From positions 186,001 to 250,000 of the forward strand of contig JACKQC010000003.1 of NCBI GenBank assembly GCA_024233085.1: 64,000 nucleotides of DNA, given 5' to 3'. The translations under genes were made by a program, and so were the position numbers. The notes under the pieces were generated by a model, which was given only the letters and a program-made list of their open reading frames with translations, had not been told where the DNA came from and did no database searches. Source of the DNA: Akkermansiaceae bacterium. GTDB taxonomy: Bacteria > Verrucomicrobiota > Verrucomicrobiia > Verrucomicrobiales > DEV007. Shown piece by piece: positions 7,075 to 15,453 of the stretch. How positions within the stretch are numbered: position 1 is the first letter of the stretch; each line of letters begins with the position of its first letter.

Positions 7075-9504
7075 TCACCACGCCGCCCCCAGTGTGGGCT
7101 GGGTCTGCACGCGGAAGGGCATCCAGACCACGCCGATGGCCTTGGCGGAGCAGTCTTTCTTGAGCGGCGTGAGTCGCTCGGTCTCGAACTGTTCCTTCAT
7201 CGGATCCATGGCTTCCTTGAGCGCTTCGATTTCTTTTTCGCATTCCTCCTCGAGTTCGGCGAGGGCTTCCTCGAGCTTTTCGACTTCGTCCTCGGCGCGG
7301 GCGACATCGCGGGACTCCTTCCAGGCGCGGGAGGCGCCGGACATGGCGCTGCTGGTGCGCGAGGAGACCCGGCGGCCGAGCACGGCGCCGAGAATGGTGC
7401 TGCCGATATTGATGGCGGTGCTGAGCTTGGCGCTGTTGGCCTGGCTTTTCTGCTCGTCGAGGGTGTCCATCGCCTTTTCGACGCGGGACTCGGCGGCATC
7501 GATCTTTTTCTCGAAGGATTTGCGAAGTTCCTCGACTTTGGCGTCGCGGATTTCGTGGGCGGAATGCAGGAGCCGGGCGCGGAAGTCGCCCTCCGCCTCG
7601 CCGATGCGGGAGTACTCGCCGGTCAGGGGGCTGTGGAAGAGGGTCAGCGAATCGTTCGAGTACAACCAGTCGACGAGGTCTTTTTCCATCCCGGACCAGG
7701 TCTTCGACTCGATGAGCGTCTGCGGCGGGTCGGTGAAGGTGGCGCCCTCGAGCGGTTCGACGGAGAGCTGCTGCATCTTCAGGTCGTTGGGCAGGGGCAG
7801 GTTCTGGCTCCAATCGACGGTGCCGGCGGCCGGATCGACCTTGTTGAGATAAACGACCTCGCGCGAGCCGGCGACACCCTTTTTGGCGTCGTTGTAACGA
7901 ACTTCGCCGACGCGAACGACGGCGGGCACGTAGTTGATCTCGTTGGCGGGCACTCCCGCGCCGGCGGGGATGAAATACTCGGCCACACCCTTCGGCAGGC
8001 GGGGACGCAGCGGCTTCGGCGCTTCGGGTTTCGGCGCGTCGGCGGTGGCGGCGGCGCTGCCGGGAGCGGGTTCGGCGGGCCGCTTCGGGTCCATCAGCTC
8101 CTTGATCTGCCGGCGGGCGAGGGGGCCGCGCAGGTAGCTCATCACCCAGCGCACGTGAAAGACGAGCGGGGCGTCCTCGTGGACGTTGTTCATGAGGAAA
8201 ACGCGGGCGCCGAGCCCGGCGAGAAGCTGCTCCATCTTCGAACGGTCGAAGCCGGCTTCGTTGCTGGAGGCGGCGCCCTCCAGTCCGTCGAGCACGCGCA
8301 TTTTGTCGCGCTCGGTCTGGAGGCGGCCCAGCCACCAGGTGCCGATGTTCGAGAGCGCCTTGTAGTCGAGGTCCACGGGGTTCTGCGTGGCCAGCAGCAG
8401 GCCGAGACCGAAGGCGCGGGCCTGCTTCAGCATGGTCATCATCGGCTTTTTGGAGGGCGGATTCGCCGTGGGCGGCAGGTAGCCGTAGATCTCGTCCATG
8501 TAGAGAAGCGCGCGCAGGCTGGTGGTGCCGGACTGGGCCCGCATCCAGCCGAGGGTCTGATTCAGCAGCAGGGAGACGAAAAACATCCGCTCCGTGTCGC
8601 TGAGGTGGGCGATGGAGAAGATCGAGATGCGCGGCTTGCCCTCGGGCGTGTGCAGCATGCGCTTGATGTCGAGCGGCTCGCCCTGCAGCCACGCGGAAAA
8701 CCCGGGGGAGGCGAGCAGATTGTTCATCTTCATCGCCAGATCCTGCCGGTCGTCCTCGGGAATGACCTTGTCGATGCCCATCACGCCGATCTTGTCGAAG
8801 GGCGGCCGCTGGATGTGGCGGATCAGGCTTTCCAGGGTGATGCCCTGCCCGGCGCGCCACGCGGTGCTGAAGATGTTCGACAACAGGATGTGGCGCGGGT
8901 CCTTGATGGGATCGGCGTCGACGCCGACGAGCGACAACAGGCTCGACACCGTGGATTCGATGCGTTCGGCGAGCAGCTCGGCGTCGTCGAGCACCTCGAA
9001 GTCGGGCACGTCCAGCGAACTGAGAATCGACACCGGCAACCCGGCGTTCGACCCGGGGGTGTAAACCGTCAGATCCACCTTGTCGCGAAAGCTCCGGATG
9101 CGCTCCGGTCCCTGTCCCCAGTCGGCGAGGCCTTTGCGCCAGAGATCGGCCTGTTTCGCGGCGAACTCGTCGGGCGTCACGCCTTTCTTGGTGGCGTCCT
9201 CCTCGTTGATCCAGGGCCGAAAATCCGAGGGAGCCAGGTCGGGAAAGGTCAGCAGAATGTTCGCGATGTCGCCCTTCGGGTCGATCACGATGGCGGGGAT
9301 GTTGTCCATCGCGGCCTCCTCGAGCAGGGCGAGGCAGAGGCCCGTCTTGCCCGAGCCGGTCATCCCGAGCACGACGCCGTGGGTGACGAGGTCTTTCGAA
9401 TCGTAGAGGACGAGGTCGTCGCCGAGTTCCTTCTTCGAGAGGTTGTAGTCGCGCCCGAGGTAAAAGGCGCCCAGCTTTTCGTAGTCTTCAGTGCGGATTT
9501 CCAT
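7075..9504 (-). CDS. HerA-like ATPase (DUF87/DUF853-type) with C-terminal coiled coil
   Basis: This 809-residue protein has a Walker A 'GMTGSGKTG' near residue 47, followed by 'AIVIDPKGDIANIL' and, around residue 340, a Walker B-like 'LLYMDEIYGYLPP' with 'LLATQNPVDLDYKALSNIGTWWLGRLQTERD'. These are signatures of the HerA/FtsK branch of P-loop translocases. The C-terminal third (about residues 660-780) is a charged coiled coil. HerA-like proteins form hexameric DNA-translocating rings, often with a NurA nuclease. No nurA is nearby, and the flanking genes are housekeeping. I set the start at 9504 because a longer frame adds 40 residues that do not fit the family. It is transcribed divergently from alr. 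Confidence 0.8.
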   Translation of the reverse strand: MEIRTEDYEKLGAFYLGRDYNLSKKELGDDLVLYDSKDLVTHGVVLGMTGSGKTGLCLALLEEAAMDNIPAIVIDPKGDIANILLTFPDLAPSDFRPWINEEDATKKGVTPDEFAAKQADLWRKGLADWGQGPERIRSFRDKVDLTVYTPGSNAGLPVSILSSLDVPDFEVLDDAELLAERIESTVSSLLSLVGVDADPIKDPRHILLSNIFSTAWRAGQGITLESLIRHIQRPPFDKIGVMGIDKVIPEDDRQDLAMKMNNLLASPGFSAWLQGEPLDIKRMLHTPEGKPRISIFSIAHLSDTERMFFVSLLLNQTLGWMRAQSGTTSLRALLYMDEIYGYLPPTANPPSKKPMMTMLKQARAFGLGLLLATQNPVDLDYKALSNIGTWWLGRLQTERDKMRVLDGLEGAASSNEAGFDRSKMEQLLAGLGARVFLMNNVHEDAPLVFHVRWVMSYLRGPLARRQIKELMDPKRPAEPAPGSAAATADAPKPEAPKPLRPRLPKGVAEYFIPAGAGVPANEINYVPAVVRVGEVRYNDAKKGVAGSREVVYLNKVDPAAGTVDWSQNLPLPNDLKMQQLSVEPLEGATFTDPPQTLIESKTWSGMEKDLVDWLYSNDSLTLFHSPLTGEYSRIGEAEGDFRARLLHSAHEIRDAKVEELRKSFEKKIDAAESRVEKAMDTLDEQKSQANSAKLSTAINIGSTILGAVLGRRVSSRTSSAMSGASRAWKESRDVARAEDEVEKLEEALAELEEECEKEIEALKEAMDPMKEQFETERLTPLKKDCSAKAIGVVWMPFRVQTQPTLGAAW

Positions 9505-9671
9505 GGGAGGTCGGGGGTCGGTTTGGTTTCGGCAATAAAGGGAGAAACGTTGAAAAGCGGCGCTCCCCACTGGCGTATCGCACGGGAAGACGAGAATCAA
9601 GGAAGACGTTTTCAATCCGTGCAAATCGCGTAGCTTTTCCGCCCTCCGACTCCCCCTTTCTTTCCCTTTTC

Positions 9672-10838
9672 ATGACCGAACCGGACCGACAACGGCGCTG
9701 CTGGGCCGAGATCGATCTCGACGCCCTCCGTCACAACGCCGCCGTCTGCCGCCGACAGGCGCCGCCCGGCGCGGAGGTCATGGCGGTGGTGAAAGCCGAC
9801 GCCTACGGACATGGTCTGGAAAGGGTCGGCCCGGCGCTGGCGGACGTGGTCGATGTCTTCGGGGTGGCCAACGTCCGCGAGGCGGAGCGTCTGCATCGCG
9901 CCCTCGGGGAAACGGGCGCGCCGACCGGTCGCGACATCGTGGTTCTGGGTCCCGCGCTGCCCGCCGAGCGCGAGGCGCTGGTCGCGGGCGGCCACGTCGC
10001 CTGTGTCTCGAGCGCCGGAGAAGCCGCCGCCTACTCCGAAGCCGCGAAAGCGGCCGGTCAAACCGCGCGGCTGCACCTCGCGGTGGACACCGGCATGGGA
10101 CGCATGGGCGTTTTGCCGGGGGACTTCGAGGCCGCCGTCGAAACGCTTCGGACCCTGCGAAACGTCCGCTTCGAGGGAGTGGCGAGCCATTTCCCCTCCG
10201 CCGACGAGGAACCCGACTTCACCCGCTCGCAGATCGCCCAATTTCGGCGGCTCGTGGAAATCGCCTCGAGCCGGGCGGGCGTCCCGCGGTTCCGCGTCCA
10301 TGTCGCCAACAGCGCCGGTCTGCTCGGGTTTTCGAACGAGCTGGGCTTCACGACGCTCGCCCGGCCGGGGCTCGCGCTGTACGGCGTGTCGCCCCTGCCG
10401 GAATACCCCTCGGAACTGCGCCCCGCGCTTTCGCTGAGGACGCGGATCACCCTGGCGCGCGACCTGCCGGCCGGCAGCACCATCAGCTACGGCCGCACCC
10501 ACACGCTGAAACACCCGGCGCGCGTCGCCACGCTGGGCATCGGATACGGCGACGGCTACCCGCGCCGCGTCTCGGGGCGGGGCGCCGACGCCCTCGTGCG
10601 CGGGCGGCGATGCCCGCTCCTCGGGCGCGTGACCATGGATCAGGTCGTCATCGACATCTCGGTTCTCGATGGCGAGGCGGTCGGGCCGGGCGACGAGGCG
10701 GTCCTCATCGGCGCGCAGGGGAACGAATCGATCCCCGTCACCGAGATCGCGGAAAAGGCGGGCGCCATCCCGTGGGAAATTCTCACCGGCATCACGAGCC
10801 GCGTGGAACGGGTCTATCCGCCCCTGTCCGGGACCTGA
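9672..10838 (+). CDS. alr: alanine racemase
   Basis: This 388-residue protein is the normal length for a PLP-dependent alanine racemase, which supplies D-alanine for peptidoglycan. The PLP lysine is Lys41 in 'MAVVKADAYGHG'. The C-terminal beta domain carries 'IGYGDGYPR', which contains the second catalytic base (Tyr) supplied across the dimer, and 'VTMDQVVIDI'. The fold-type III barrel motifs 'VDTGMGRMG' and 'RPGLALYG' are also present. The gene is preceded by a 167-bp divergent intergenic region shared with the HerA-like gene and followed 60 bp later by a thioesterase gene. Confidence 0.95.
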   Translation: MTEPDRQRRCWAEIDLDALRHNAAVCRRQAPPGAEVMAVVKADAYGHGLERVGPALADVVDVFGVANVREAERLHRALGETGAPTGRDIVVLGPALPAEREALVAGGHVACVSSAGEAAAYSEAAKAAGQTARLHLAVDTGMGRMGVLPGDFEAAVETLRTLRNVRFEGVASHFPSADEEPDFTRSQIAQFRRLVEIASSRAGVPRFRVHVANSAGLLGFSNELGFTTLARPGLALYGVSPLPEYPSELRPALSLRTRITLARDLPAGSTISYGRTHTLKHPARVATLGIGYGDGYPRRVSGRGADALVRGRRCPLLGRVTMDQVVIDISVLDGEAVGPGDEAVLIGAQGNESIPVTEIAEKAGAIPWEILTGITSRVERVYPPLSGT

Positions 10839-10898
10839 TTTTCGCGCGGAAAACACGTCGCCTTTCCTCCCCCAAAAAAATCCCCTCGACCGCCTCTC

Positions 10899-11342
10899 AT
10901 GGACACCGCTTCGCCCGTTCGCATCGAAATCGAAACCGATGTGATGTTTTTCGACACCGACTGCGGCGGAGTCGTCAGCAACATCGCCTACCTGCGGTTC
11001 GTCGAGACCGCCCGAACCCGGTTGACCGACGCCCTCGCCATGCCCGTTTCAAAGATGGTGGAGACGGGTGTGTTCGCCGCCGTGGCGCGAACCGAGATCG
11101 ACTACCGGCGCCCCGCGCGCCTCGGAGACCGTCTCCGAGTGACGGGCTGGCTGGCCGGGACCGCCGCCGTCCGGGCCGACTGCCGCTTCGAGATTGTCCG
11201 GCCCGCCGACGAAACACTGATCGCCGAATGCCGCCAGGTCGTGGTGCTGGTGGACATGGCGACCGGCCGGCCGTGCAAACTTCCCGAAACCTGGCACGGT
11301 TCCGGCGGTTCCATCGCGGGCACGGCACAAAGTTCCGCCTGA
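10899..11342 (+). CDS. hotdog-fold acyl-CoA thioesterase (YbgC/FadM-like)
   Basis: This 147-residue protein is a single 4HBT hotdog domain. The catalytic region 'MFFDTDCGGVVSNIAYLRFVETAR' has the aspartate and the position-specific spacing of the YbgC family, in which the Asp attacks the thioester. In YbgC the equivalent is 'YxDTDxxGxVyHxxY'; here a Ser-Asn pair replaces the usual Tyr-His. The middle reads 'VARTEIDYRRPARLGDRLRVTGWL', typical of the second half of the fold. The substrate is unknown. It may share a transcript with alr. Confidence 0.85.
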   Translation: MDTASPVRIEIETDVMFFDTDCGGVVSNIAYLRFVETARTRLTDALAMPVSKMVETGVFAAVARTEIDYRRPARLGDRLRVTGWLAGTAAVRADCRFEIVRPADETLIAECRQVVVLVDMATGRPCKLPETWHGSGGSIAGTAQSSA

Positions 11343-11496
11343 AAGGGCGACGGCGATCGTCAGATCGGGACGATGGCGCAAATTTTTTTCAAATCCACTT
11401 GCGATGTCCATGCATTCTAAACACAATGTAAATACATTTTCCCCTTCCCCGGCGATTTACGGCTTTTCACCCTCCCACCCCTGACCCATCATCCCC

Positions 11497-12141
11497 ATGA
11501 CAATTGCCGCCGATTACGATCCGTTGGTCATGAGCGAGAACGACACTCCGGACACCTCCGCGTCCGACACGGAATCCTCCGAGCCGGGTGAACTCCTTTT
11601 TTCCGTGCTGCGCCGGGACGAGGAGGAACCCTCCGGCCCCTTCACCCAGGAGGACGTTCTGCGGATGCTGCAAAACGGCGAGCTGGAAAGGCAGGATTTC
11701 GTGTATCACGACGGGATGCTGGAGTGGCAACCCATCGACCAGATCTTCGACATTCAGGAACAGATCAGCCATTTCGTCGATGACGGACAGGATCACGGGA
11801 AGGTCGCCGAAGTTTTCCGCGAGATCAGCGAGTTGCTCGCCGCCGGCGAGGACATCTACTACATCGCCGTGCAGGAAAAGACCGGCCTGCTCAGCAAGGC
11901 GAAGGCCTGCGTGATCCTCACCAACAAGCGTCTCTTCGTCCTCCACGAGAAACGCGGCGGTTTCGAGCTGGAATCCCACCAGTGGACCGCCGTCTCCAAC
12001 ACCCTCATGAAGGACGAGGGCAAGGGCATGGCGACCTTTTCCGTGCTGCTCGGGTACGAAAAGCGGCTCGACGTGCCGCATCTCCCGAACGCCCAGGTCC
12101 ACCGCCTGTTCCAGCTCTCGCAGGAACTGCGCGAGATGTGA
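11497..12141 (+). CDS. GYF_2-like and bacterial PH domain protein
   Basis: This 214-residue soluble protein has a GYF_2-like N-terminal module (about residues 25-85, 'SGPFTQEDVLRMLQNGELERQDFVYHDGMLEWQPI'). A C-terminal half resembles a bacterial PH domain ('KACVILTNKRLFVLHEKRGGFELESHQW' at about 130-165). No transmembrane segment is visible. The upstream 154-bp gap is AT-rich around 11393-11445, unlike its surroundings, and probably holds the promoter. An alternative start at the Met at 11530 would also keep both domains. This is the second of three GYF_2 proteins in the window. The combination suggests a peptide-sensing adaptor, but no function is established. Confidence 0.75.
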   Translation: MTIAADYDPLVMSENDTPDTSASDTESSEPGELLFSVLRRDEEEPSGPFTQEDVLRMLQNGELERQDFVYHDGMLEWQPIDQIFDIQEQISHFVDDGQDHGKVAEVFREISELLAAGEDIYYIAVQEKTGLLSKAKACVILTNKRLFVLHEKRGGFELESHQWTAVSNTLMKDEGKGMATFSVLLGYEKRLDVPHLPNAQVHRLFQLSQELREM

Positions 12142-12158
12142 CCCGCGAAGTTCGCGAT

Positions 12159-12869
12159 TCAATCCCGGTCCCCCCCGTCGGGGCGCTCGACCACCACGAG
12201 ATTCTGCCGGTTCTTGACGATCCGGCCCGCCGCGAGGACCCCGCGCCAGTGCGTGCCGGGATAGAGAATGCCGTCCCGACCGAGGAGACTGCCGGGACTC
12301 AGCACACTGTTGCAGCCGATCTCCGTCCGGTCGCCGACGACGGCGCCGAACTTCCGCAGGCCCGTGTCGAGCATTTCCCCGGCCGCGGTCGCGACCGTGA
12401 CATGGCGGCGGTCGAGCCGCACATTCGAGCAAATGACGCCCGCCCCCAGATGCGCCCGGTACCCGAGGATGGAGTCGCCGACGTAGTTGAAATGCGGCAC
12501 CTCGCACTCGTCGAAGAGCAGGCAGTTCTTGAATTCGCACGAGTTTCCCAGCACGCAGCGCCCGCCCGTCACGACCCTCTCGCGCACATAAGCCCCGCTC
12601 CGCACCACCGTGCCCTCGCCGATCCAGGCCGGGCCCCTGACGACCGCGTTGGCCTCGATCACCGCGCCGGCGCCCACGTAAACCAGCTCGCCGACCACGG
12701 CCCGCTCGTGGACCTCGCCGAGTAGGCGTTCTCCGGCGTGCCGGTCCAGCAGGCCGTCCAGATAGTCGCCGATCCGACCGATCGCGGACCAGACCGGCTC
12801 GTCATCGCCGCCGAAAAGCGCCCCGTGCGCCGTGCGCTCGAGATCGAGGTAATCCCGCGGCGAAAACAT
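12159..12869 (-). CDS. left-handed beta-helix (hexapeptide) transferase, GlmU C-terminal-like
   Basis: This 236-residue protein is dominated by hexapeptide repeats ('VVGELVYVGAGAVIEANAVVRGPAWIGEGTVVRSGAYVRE', continuing to about residue 210), giving a trimeric left-handed beta helix. The block 'EVPHFNYVGDSILGYRAHLGAGVICSNVRLD' matches the acetyltransferase half of GlmU and related UDP-sugar acyltransferases, including the catalytic-type His in 'PHFNYVGDS'. No nucleotidyltransferase domain is present, so it is a standalone acyltransferase-type protein, perhaps acting on a nucleotide sugar. It converges on the upstream GYF/PH gene, 17 bp apart. Confidence 0.8.
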   Translation of the reverse strand: MFSPRDYLDLERTAHGALFGGDDEPVWSAIGRIGDYLDGLLDRHAGERLLGEVHERAVVGELVYVGAGAVIEANAVVRGPAWIGEGTVVRSGAYVRERVVTGGRCVLGNSCEFKNCLLFDECEVPHFNYVGDSILGYRAHLGAGVICSNVRLDRRHVTVATAAGEMLDTGLRKFGAVVGDRTEIGCNSVLSPGSLLGRDGILYPGTHWRGVLAAGRIVKNRQNLVVVERPDGGDRD

Positions 12870-12946
12870 CGGAGAAAAAAGGGAAACCGGGTCGGTGGCG
12901 CCGCGCGCGCCGGCGGAGACTTGCCCCTCGCCGGGAGGGGGGGGAG

Positions 12947-13513
12947 TCAGACCGTCATAATGTCCTTTTCCTTGTGGACCAGATGCTCGTCAATGACCTT
13001 GACGTATTTGTCGGTCAGGTTCTGGACCTCTTTTTCAAGCCGGTGCAGATCGTCCTCGGTGATGGCGCCCTCTTTCTGGGCCGCCTTCACCTTGTCCATC
13101 CCCTCGCGGCGGGCGCCGCGGACGCGGATGCGGCCCTGTTCGGCCATGTCCTTGATGACCTTGGTCAACTCGACGCGCCGTTCCTGCGACAGCTCGGGAA
13201 TGGGCAGGCGGATGATTTTTCCGTCCACGGCGGGATTGATGCCGAGGCGCGATTCCTTCAGGCCGCGCTCGATGTCCTGGGTGATGGAGGCGTCGTAGGG
13301 CTGCACCACGATGAGGCGCGGCTCCGGCGTGGTGATCAGGGCGATGTCCTTGAGCTTCATGCTCGACCCGTAGCTGTTGACGTGGATGTCGATCAGTTCC
13401 ACGAGGCTGGGGCTGGCTTTGCCGGTGCGGACGGTGGACATTTCGTGAAGCACGAAGTCCGCCGCCTTCTGCATGGCTTCTTCGGTTTCGAGCAGGATTT
13501 CGTCGGGGTCCAT
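12947..13513 (-). CDS. frr: ribosome recycling factor
   Basis: This 188-residue protein is the standard length for RRF, which with EF-G splits the post-termination ribosome. Hallmarks are 'MSTVRTGKASPSLVELIDIHVNSYGS' (helix 1 and hinge) and the C-terminal helix 'ARREGMDKVKAAQKEGAITEDD'. The ATG at 13513 gives a protein starting MDPDEILLETEEAM, as expected; upstream in-frame extension belongs to the pyrH region in another frame. It follows pyrH on the same strand by 68 bp, the conserved pyrH-frr order. Confidence 0.96.
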   Translation of the reverse strand: MDPDEILLETEEAMQKAADFVLHEMSTVRTGKASPSLVELIDIHVNSYGSSMKLKDIALITTPEPRLIVVQPYDASITQDIERGLKESRLGINPAVDGKIIRLPIPELSQERRVELTKVIKDMAEQGRIRVRGARREGMDKVKAAQKEGAITEDDLHRLEKEVQNLTDKYVKVIDEHLVHKEKDIMTV

Positions 13514-13581
13514 GGTGAGGCGTGCGTGCGGTGCGGTGAACGGGAGAGGGATGACGTCGGAGAGTAAAAGTAAAAAGAGCC

Positions 13582-14307
13582 TCAGGCGGCCACGGCGGAC
13601 ACCAGCGTGCCGATCGGCTCGCCGATCAGGGCGCGGTAGATGTTTTCCGGCTCGGTCATGTCGAAAACCATGACCGGCTTGTTGTTGTCGCGGCAGAGGC
13701 TGAAGGCGGTCGCGTCCATCACCTTCAGGCCCAGAGTCAGCGCGTCGGTAAACGTGAGCGAGTCGAAGCGCCGCGCGTCGGCGTGCTGCATCGGGTCCTT
13801 GTCGTAAACTCCGTCGACCTTGGTCGCCTTCAGGATCAGGTCGGCGCCGATCTCGCTGGCGCGCAGGGCGGCGGTGGTGTCGGTCGAAAAGAAGGGATTG
13901 CCCGTTCCGGCCGCGAAAATCACCACACGGCCCAGCTCGAGGTGGCGCATCGCCACGCGGCGGATGAAGGGTTCGGCGACGTTTTTCATCTCGATGGCGG
14001 TCTGGACTCGGACCGGCACTTCGATGGCCTCCAGCATGCTCTGGACGGCGATGGAATTCATCACCGTGGCCAGCATCCCCATGTAGTCGGCGGTGGCGCG
14101 TTCCATCCCGCGGCCGGCGGCGGCGGCGCCGCGCCAGAAGTTTCCGCCCCCGATCACCAGCCCGATCTCGATGCCGGTCTCCTGGGCCCGCTTGATCTGG
14201 CGGGCGATGGCCTCGACGATTTCGGGCGAAATGTTGTCGTGGCTCCCCGGCTCGCGCAGGGCTTCGCCACTGAGTTTGAGGACGACGCGTTTGAACTTCT
14301 TCGGCAT
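13582..14307 (-). CDS. pyrH: UMP kinase
   Basis: This 241-residue protein is a member of the amino-acid-kinase fold that phosphorylates UMP to UDP. Motifs include 'RVVLKLSGEAL' at the N-terminus (phosphate binding), 'GLVIGGGNFWRG', 'MLATVMNSIAVQ', and 'FAAGTGNPFFSTDTTAALRA' (UMP/allosteric region), followed by 'ADLILKATKVDGVYDKDP'. All are characteristic of bacterial hexameric PyrH. The ATG at 14307 fits the family start 'MPKKFKRVVLKL'. It is upstream of frr in a conserved pair; fmt is immediately upstream with a 62-bp gap, so fmt-pyrH-frr may be one transcript. Confidence 0.96.
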   Translation of the reverse strand: MPKKFKRVVLKLSGEALREPGSHDNISPEIVEAIARQIKRAQETGIEIGLVIGGGNFWRGAAAAGRGMERATADYMGMLATVMNSIAVQSMLEAIEVPVRVQTAIEMKNVAEPFIRRVAMRHLELGRVVIFAAGTGNPFFSTDTTAALRASEIGADLILKATKVDGVYDKDPMQHADARRFDSLTFTDALTLGLKVMDATAFSLCRDNNKPVMVFDMTEPENIYRALIGEPIGTLVSAVAA

Positions 14308-14369
14308 GGGATGAACGGACGGCGAAGGGGGTCCGCCAACAGAACAACATGTCTCCGGGGAATCAAAGC

Positions 14370-15374
14370 CTATTGTGCCGCGCGACCGAGTTTTGTGCCG
14401 TCCGGAAGCGCCTGTCCGCGAAGAAATTCGGACAACGCCAGCCGTTTCCGCCCCTCCAGTTGCCAGCCCGATTCCGCCGGGAAGACCAGGCACGTGCCCC
14501 CGCCGCAGGCGACACGCAGACCACCGGCCTCCCCGGACCCGCGGCGGACCGACCCAACAGGGTTGGGTCCGGGACCTGACCCTGTTGGGTCGGGCCCGGT
14601 TTCGGCGCGGCAGGGCGGGAAAAGCTTCAGTTTTCGGGTTTCACCGCCCGTTTCGAGCCAGGTGTGCGTGCCCGGCCACGGATCGTAGGCCCGGATTCGC
14701 CGCGCGATCTCCTCCGCCGGCCGCGACCAGTCGATCTCGCCGTCGTCGCGCTCGAGTTTTCCGGCGTAGGTGGCCAGGGCCTCGTCCTGCGGCTCGCGGG
14801 GAGCGGCGCCGGAGACCAGCGGCGGCAATCCCTCGGCGAGCACGGCGGGCCCGAGCGCGGCGAGCCGATCGTGCAGGCTGCCGCCGGTTTCGTCCGGCGC
14901 GAGCGGGATCGCTTTTTTCAAAATCATGTCGCCCGCGTCGAGCCGGGGGACGATGTGCATCAGCGTGATGCCGCTCTCGGGGTCGCCGGCGAGGATGGCG
15001 GCCTGGATGGGAGCGGCGCCGCGGTGGCGGGGCAGCAGCGAGGCATGCAGATTCACGCAGGCGATGGCCGGGGCCTCGATCACGCTCCGCGGCAGGATCT
15101 GCCCGTAGGCCATCACCACGATGAGGTCCGGCCGCAAGGCGCGCAGCGCCTCGAGCGCTTCGGGGTTTTTCCGGAACGATTCGGGCTGGAAAACGGGAAT
15201 GCCGCGCGCCTCGGCGAGGACTTTCACCTCGGGCGGGGTGAGCGTCCGCTTCCGGCCGACGGGCTTGTCCGGCTGGGTGAAAACGCCGGCGATCTCGCCA
15301 CCGGACTCGTCAATCAGCCAGCGAAGCGCGGGCAGACCGATCTCGCCGGCGCCCATGTAAACGATGCGGGTCAC
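14370..15374 (-). CDS. fmt: methionyl-tRNA formyltransferase (with in-frame repeat insertion)
   Basis: This 334-residue protein formylates initiator Met-tRNA. The N-terminal Rossmann domain reads 'MTRIVYMGAGEIGLPALRWL'. The catalytic block is 'NLHASLLPRHRGAAPIQAAI', with Asn, His and the later Asp in 'PRLDAGDMI', and the link to the C-terminal OB-like domain is 'DGEIDWSRPAEEIARRIRAYDPWPGTHT'. In the C-terminal domain, residues about 262-275 (PDPTGSGPGPNPVGS) are encoded by a 41-bp REPIN-like element, after 'LKLFPPCRAETG'. The downstream part 'VACGGGTCLVFP ... ALSEFLRG' continues in frame, so the gene appears intact despite the insertion. Confidence 0.95.
   Translation of the reverse strand: MTRIVYMGAGEIGLPALRWLIDESGGEIAGVFTQPDKPVGRKRTLTPPEVKVLAEARGIPVFQPESFRKNPEALEALRALRPDLIVVMAYGQILPRSVIEAPAIACVNLHASLLPRHRGAAPIQAAILAGDPESGITLMHIVPRLDAGDMILKKAIPLAPDETGGSLHDRLAALGPAVLAEGLPPLVSGAAPREPQDEALATYAGKLERDDGEIDWSRPAEEIARRIRAYDPWPGTHTWLETGGETRKLKLFPPCRAETGPDPTGSGPGPNPVGSVRRGSGEAGGLRVACGGGTCLVFPAESGWQLEGRKRLALSEFLRGQALPDGTKLGRAAQ
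14551..14591. repeat. REPIN-like element, copy b, in frame inside fmt
   Basis: The sequence begins GACCCAACAGGGTTGGGTC and ends ACCCTGTTGGGTC; the outer 13 bases pair perfectly. It lies within the fmt coding region and adds about 14 codons, rich in Pro and Gly, without breaking the frame. Confidence 0.9.
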
Positions 15375-15387
15375 TCGGGGGGTTTTT

Positions 15388-15405
15388 GACAGGATTAACA
15401 GGATT
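15388..15405. repeat. dispersed 'gacaggattaacaggatt' repeat
   Basis: An 18-bp phrase, gacaggattaacaggatt, lies just upstream of fmt. The same phrase family occurs inside uvrA at 22018-22063. It is a widely distributed simple repeat in verrucomicrobial intergenic DNA (from memory). The 79-bp gap between fmt and the kinase gene contains nothing else that I recognise. Confidence 0.55.
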
Positions 15406-15453
15406 GTTTCGAATTCCCGACCCGCGCCGCGCCCGCCATTTTTCGGCGCGAAC

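Noticed and set aside
7075..9504. Calling the HerA-like protein part of a phage-defence system
   Set aside because: No nuclease, sirtuin or other defence gene is adjacent.
7555..9633. Very long forward frame opposite the HerA-like gene
   Set aside because: Shadow frame of the ATPase gene; Gly/Val/Glu-rich composition without motifs.
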